A stretch of DNA of 64,000 bases from Rotaria sordida. Taxonomy: Eukaryota; Rotifera; Eurotatoria; Philodinida; Philodinidae. The number at the start of each line of letters is the position of its first letter. The first letter of the stretch is position 1. The stretch spans positions 28,503 through 92,502 of the forward strand of contig CAJNOL010000938.1 in NCBI GenBank assembly GCA_905250125.1, in the 5' to 3' direction. Made by a program: the position numbers and the translations under genes. Below are positions 59,208 to 64,000 of the stretch, piece after piece. The notes under the pieces were generated by a model that did not search any database, had not been told where the DNA came from, and saw only the letters and a list, made by a program, of their open reading frames with translations.

Positions 59208-60449
59208 TTAGCTTGGCAAGAAATTTTTGTCGTTTTTTTCGAAAATTTCTTAGAACCGTCAAGAAAGTTCTAGAAGTTTCCATATTAAGGGCATATAAAG
59301 GGAGTGCGAATATCTTTCGAACAACAATAAAACTATGGATATACATGTTGATCTCGAATTAGAAATGAAGATATCTCGTAGAGAGCTCCGAGTGCTTCTG
59401 CTTCATGAATTCCGTTTGGGACACAATACAACGGGAGCAACAAGCAACATATGCCATACGATGGGCAAGGATGCGCTCTCCATCCATACAGCGCAACGTT
59501 GGTTCAATCGGTTTAAGAATGGTAACTTCGAACTCGCCGATTTACCTCATACTGGAAGACCACTAGATGTAGATATGGATCTCTTAAAGCAGCTTATCGA
59601 AGAAGATTCTAGACTGACTACACGGTGTTTAACAGAGCGTCTTGGATGCTCTCATACTACATTGGAAACACATCTGGTCGAATTAGGTAAAACGTGGAAA
59701 TATGGAGTTTGGATACCACATGACTTGTCACCACATCAGCTCCAACACAAAGTTGATACCTGTATGAAATTAATGACATCTCATCGCATCTCCCAATGGC
59801 TCCATAATCTTATTACCGGCGATGAAAAGTGGGTATTGTATGTTAACCACACGCACAAGCGGCAGTAGCTGGGGGCTGGACAAAAAGGTGTAGCAACACC
59901 CAAAGATGACCCTAAACAAAAGAAGATTATGATGAGCGTTTGGTTGGAAGTAAGAGGGATTATTCATTGGGAACTTCTTCCAGCTAATTGCACCATCACT
60001 GCTGATCTCTACTGCCAGCAATTGGATCGTGTTGCAGAAAAACTCAAAGGAAAACAAGATCGACTTTACTTTTTGCACGATAATGCCAAACCCCATATAA
60101 CAAAGTCGACACGCCAAAAGTTATTGGAGCTTGGATGGATCACTGTTCTCCATCCACCTTATTTTCCAGACTTGGCTCCTACGGACTACCATTTGTTTCG
60201 TTCTCTTTCTAATCATTTGAACGAGAAAAAGTTCGACGACGAAAGCGATCTCAAGGTGGACATCGCCAACTTCTTTGACCTAAAGTCACAGGATTTCTAC
60301 GAACGCGGGATCCTTTCTCTACCAGAGCGTTGGCGACAAGTTATAGATAGCAATGAAGCATACATTGTTGAAAGCTAGTTCTATTCTTGATATTAAAAAA
60401 TAAAAATAAAATTTTCAAAAAAAACGACAAAAATTTCTTGCCAACCCAA
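59208..60449 (+). mobile_element. Mariner element, nearly intact, 1242 bp
   Basis: Inverted ends of about 32 bp: TTAGCTTGGCAAGAAATTTT at the left, and TTGGGTTGGCAAGAAATTTT in complement at the right, followed by TGTCGTTTTTTT on both. TA at 59206-59207 and 60450-60451 is the target duplication. The left end differs from the right at positions 3-6 (AGC versus GGT), otherwise the arms match. The only gene is the transposase at 59335-60378. Confidence 0.95.
59335..60378 (+). pseudogene. Mariner transposase with a single nonsense codon
   Basis: 347 codons in one frame, the full mariner length. N-terminal helix-turn-helix region: HEFRLGHNTTGATSNICHTM then AQRWFNRFKNGNFELADLPH and TGRP. The D,D34D catalytic triad is complete: ITGDEKWV, FLHDNAKPH, and LAPTDYHLF with exactly 34 residues between the last two Asp. 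The C-terminus is LPERWRQVIDSNEAYIVES. One TAG at 59866-59868, after THKRQ where mariners have a Trp (RQWLGAGQ context), splits it into 177 and about 169 codons. No other damage seen, so inactivation is recent. It differs clearly from the decayed mariner at 24.7 kb. Confidence 0.93.
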
Positions 60450-60699
60450 TACATTCGACAAAGGTTATTTTTACTAAAAAAAAAGTAAAAAGAGACATTT
60501 CTGTTAATTTTAACGTATGATTAATGCCATTGATATATTATTTTCAACCTCACAATACCTTCTTATTGTTTTTTCATGATTTGAGATTGAATTTCTATTT
60601 TAGATCCGATGACTATTAGTATCTACATATTTAAACTGTGATTACTATAAATAAACTTTTGTTACTGAAACTCTTTGCTATATATTAATAATAACACTT

Positions 60700-62391
60700 A
60701 TGAAACTAATGTATTTATTGATATTATTTTATTTGATGACGATCAACTTACTTGGATATGCAAATGATAGTCGTATTGCTGGTCTTGTGTTTGAACCTGA
60801 TTTACTTTGGAAAAATCAAAATGTGACTCTATCCTTTGTCAATGATGATCAAGAAAAACAATTATATTTTCGTCGCGTATATTTTCAGTGGTTTTTACCT
60901 ACTCATATTCACTTCAGAAAAGTTTCACTTAGTCATGGTGGTGATATTCGAGTAGGATTTGAGCTAGACAAACAACAATCAGGGTCTCTTATTGGATCTA
61001 GTTCAGTTTTTTTTCGTATAATGTCAAATCTAGTAAAATGTTTCGTGACTATGAGAAAAGCAACTATCCATCTCTGGTTGTCGCATTCAACACCCAACAT
61101 GTGATATTGCATGAAGGAGGACATTCTATTGGATTCAATCATGAACGTTTTCATTCGCTGACAAATATATCGTGGAAGAAAAGTTTTGTGAATGTCGCTT
61201 GACTTCATTAAGAAAAACTACCTTAGAAAATATCCTCCAAACAAAAGTTTAGGAAGATTTGATACGTAAGTTCTAATGCATTATATATCCTCTAGAGATT
61301 GCTTTCAAAAACATTTATGTTAATCGTTATAATATTATATATTCCATTTTTTATTCGAAAAATAATGGATAAAATTTTTCTTGGTTATTATGAATATTTG
61401 CCTCTTCAAAATACATATTCTAGTAGGATGTCTAATGCACGTTACTGAATAGCGTACGTTTTAAGATAAGAATTTAATTTATAGATTGATATGTTACTCA
61501 AAAGATTTAATGTTTCTTCTCTTTCTTAGAACAATTTTTTGAAAAAAATTTCTCGAACATTTCGATCGTTGTTAGATGTTATTTTACGGAAAGAATGATA
61601 TTTCTAATAAATGTAACTACGTTATTTATTTCAGCAGTAAATATGTTATTTCTATGAATATTACTATTTTGTCAAAAAAAAGAGATGCCATTTTTACACT
61701 ATTCTTCCTGTAAATAACAGTACAAAGAATGGTCTATTGATAGAAGTGGTCTCTCAGTATAAACATATAGCAATGTGATCACATTAGTCAATAAGCGACT
61801 CTTTTATGAGATATTGATTATTTTATTGAACATCATATGTCTGTAGTAATGCGAATTCAGCTAAAAAATTGATCCTTTTTCATAAGAATATTTAGTGAAG
61901 TTTCTTCAGTCAGAATTACACTTCTATGTCATATGTTAGAGTATACCTAGATTTTATATATTTATTTATTAACTGATAATGCTTCTTTTGCCAAATAAAG
62001 TCTTCTGTATTCTAGTGACAGCATCATGCTTTATAAGATTGACCCAACACGTACTAACAATAATTTTTCAACTAAGACAAACGAAAATATGTCTTCCAAT
62101 GATTAGTATTATACAGCACAGTTATATATAGATTTTATAGACAAAGATTATGAACGTTGTCACAAAAATATACCTTGCGAAGACAATAACTATCTTGAAA
62201 AACTTCAATGTTATAATGGTTGGTACAAGTATTGTATGACATTTGTTCGAGATTCTGAATCATGTCAAATTTATGAAAATTCAAAATCAGAATACTCATA
62301 TTATCTTTGGGTAAAGAATGAAACTGAAAGATTTTCATGTGAAAATACGAGGAAGAATCTTTATCATACATTGAGTATCAGAATCGCTTAG
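60700..62391 (+). pseudogene. Astacin-like secreted metalloprotease (metzincin), broken
   Basis: Exon 1 60700-61265 and exon 2 62016-62391, intron 750 nt with GTAAGT donor and TTCTAG acceptor, phases agreeing. Residues 1-21 form a signal peptide (MKLMYLLILFYLMTINLLGY). LWKNQNVTLSFVNDDQEK, YFQWFLPTHIHFRKV and GGDIRVGFELDK fit the N-terminal lobe of astacin-type catalytic domains. VILHEGGHSIGFNHERFH carries the full zinc site HExxHxxGxxHE (61110-61145). Exon 2 opens with DSIMLY, the Met-turn, then a cysteine-containing tail (ERCHKNIPC, LQCYNGWYKYC). The family cleaves extracellular proteins. Damage: a frameshift in a T8 run near 61007-61014, a second shift near 61195, and an in-frame TAG about 30 codons into exon 2. 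No propeptide cysteine switch was recognised. Confidence 0.78.
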
Positions 62392-63460
62392 TGGGTTTTT
62401 TTACTGCTGTTACTGTAGATAAACGCACAAAGATTTTGATTAAAAACAAAGCTGCATTCACTACTATTGTATTAATCGAGAATATAACTTTCTCAAACTA
62501 ACCTTAATATATTATTGTTGTCTGACATTATAATTTGATGAAATCTGTAGACTTTGATTACTCAATTTCCAAATTAGAAAAATTATTAATCAGATTGCTA
62601 ATATAGCAAAAAAAACGAGTTCTCATCTCACATCATTTGTAGTATGTTTCTAATTTTTAGATCTTAATACGACTACCATACTTATATATCTGTTGATATT
62701 TATGTATTGTTGTGCTCTATTCTTATCCATCAAAAACCAGTATGTTATTCTATTCTATTGTTGCTTATTGCGCAAATGAAACTCATATATATTTCAAATA
62801 TTCAAAAATGATTATGGCCTATAGCATCTTGTAGATATTTTTGAAAAATGAGCACACATATTTTAGACAAATAACTTTGATTTATGACAGTTATTATCTT
62901 TCAAACAACACTAGATTCTAATAAGACTGTTCTTCGACATAACTTAAATTAATCATTTAGTTCAGTTTTTTACACAAAAGTAAACATCTATATATAACTT
63001 AAACAAAGACGTTTTCAATAATCAAATCATCTGTCGAATAGAAACGCGTGAAAACACTAAACAATCAACAAAGATTTTTCTATGTATTTTTTTTCTTACG
63101 AAGAATAATATGTGTAGTATGATCCAAATACCTTCATTTTGAAATTGATAGATTGACTTATAAGTGCTCATATACGATATGCAAGCTTTATGAATAATCC
63201 TTTTATGAAGTTTAGTGCATATAATTATGTTTTTTAAAACTCTTAAAATATTTCTTTAGTCGTATGAAACATGCCACAAGATCAATATTACTTGAAGAAC
63301 GATTCATGCAACCATAATTATTTTCTACTTAACGACTAATAATTATAAATGTGCTCAACTTATCACATCAGTCGCTTTCATTCAATAAATTCAATCAGAT
63401 TTTATTTACAAACCAGATTTTTTTCCGAATGTTTTAATTTATTAGATAGTGTCAGCTCGC
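62392..63460. other. Intergenic, AT-rich
   Basis: No gene, RNA or element seen. Confidence 0.5.
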
Positions 63461-64000
63461 AGGTATCATCTTTTTGTGTACTCAAAAAGTGAGTACACTC
63501 TAGAATCAGTCAGTGTGTCCGGCCGGCTGTCCGTTTACACGATAACTTTTGAAAGGAGAGTCCGATCACGATGAAATTTTCTATACAGTTTAGTCTCAAC
63601 ATTATCTCGGTCGAGTGAAGAAGATGAGAAGGATTGGCCGAGCTGTTCCTGAGTTATTGCAAAAATACTGATTTTTTCCTACAGCTTCCTATAAGAAAAT
63701 CGACCTACCTCCACTTTCGTAAAAAATTTTTCCTATCATAGTCAAATAAAACCTCAAGTACTATATACCATTCGATAGAGAATTTCACGAGCTACAAAAT
63801 GATATATAAAACATAAACAAATAAGAAGACTAGCACACCTATTGCAAGTATAAATCAACGAAAATCGACTCTGTTTTTGTCTGCGCACTAATCAATCCAC
63901 AATTAGAGCTCTATATTCCGATCACAGAGATAATACTTCGAGCTTTTCTGGGATGGAGAACTCGAATCTGTAATCCACTTGACTCGAAGCCACATTGGTT
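63461..64000. repeat. Probable end of an unclassified repeat, cut by the window edge
   Basis: GTGTACTCAAAAAGTGAGTAC forms a short hairpin at 63476-63496. It is followed by GTGTCCGGCCGGCTGTCCG and ACGATAACTTTTGAAAGG then CGATGAAATTTTCTATAC. Such 'GTCCG...CACGATAACTTTTGA' blocks are common near the ends of invertebrate DNA transposons. No protein is visible before the window ends. Confidence 0.35.

Noticed and set aside
1-64000. tRNA, rRNA or snRNA genes
   Set aside because: Scanned for B-box-like GGTTCRANTCC and GC-rich folded segments; the hits (for example 36050, GGTTCAACTCC) lie in phrase repeats and lack the rest of a tRNA.

Overview
The window is a 64 kb piece of a very AT-rich animal genome. 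It is most likely from a bdelloid rotifer, and the AT richness suggests Rotaria or a close relative. The main evidence is the broken gene at 12.0-15.3 kb, whose F-box opening and downstream blocks match, from memory, the large F-box/leucine-rich family of bdelloids. Short introns (52, 56 and 61 nt in three models), mariner elements and a Pif1-type helicase fragment fit this. No database search was possible. No LTR element, retrovirus copy, Polinton, tRNA, rRNA or CRISPR array was seen.

Layout. 0-31 kb is mostly AT-rich desert. It holds a Tc1-like MITE (5.1 kb), one small intact coiled-coil gene (6.3-7.0 kb), a large palindrome (8-9 kb), the broken F-box gene with an element-like insert in its long intron, a hAT-type MITE just behind it, a GC-rich minisatellite (23.7-24.3 kb) and a decayed mariner (24.7-25.9 kb). 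31-36 kb is a pile of non-autonomous elements and satellites. It includes a foldback element with a perfect 8-bp target duplication, sitting inside a 145-bp satellite whose every unit carries two GT-AG intron-like modules. 37.5 kb has an intact gene for a small secreted six-cysteine peptide (minus strand). 39.4-47 kb is transposon-dominated: a decayed DDE transposase with zinc-finger-like and helix-turn-helix parts, a 4.6 kb DNA transposon with inverted repeats of about 850 bp whose transposase gene is split by an antisense Pif1-like helicase fragment, and nested small elements.

50-57.5 kb carries four more palindromic or long-inverted-repeat elements. It also carries a duplicated gene pair: an intact two-exon gene for a 206-aa two-pass membrane protein (52.8-53.5 kb) and a decayed paralogue (56.7-57.5 kb). 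59.2-60.4 kb is a nearly intact mariner with one nonsense codon, and 60.7-62.4 kb is a broken astacin-like metalloprotease gene.

The genes do not form a pathway. The recurrent theme is a young and dense non-autonomous transposon landscape: perfect or near-perfect palindromes, hAT-like 'phrase' repeats with a different short motif at each locus, and assembly gaps falling inside these repeats. Host genes are few; of six host-type loci seen, three look intact.
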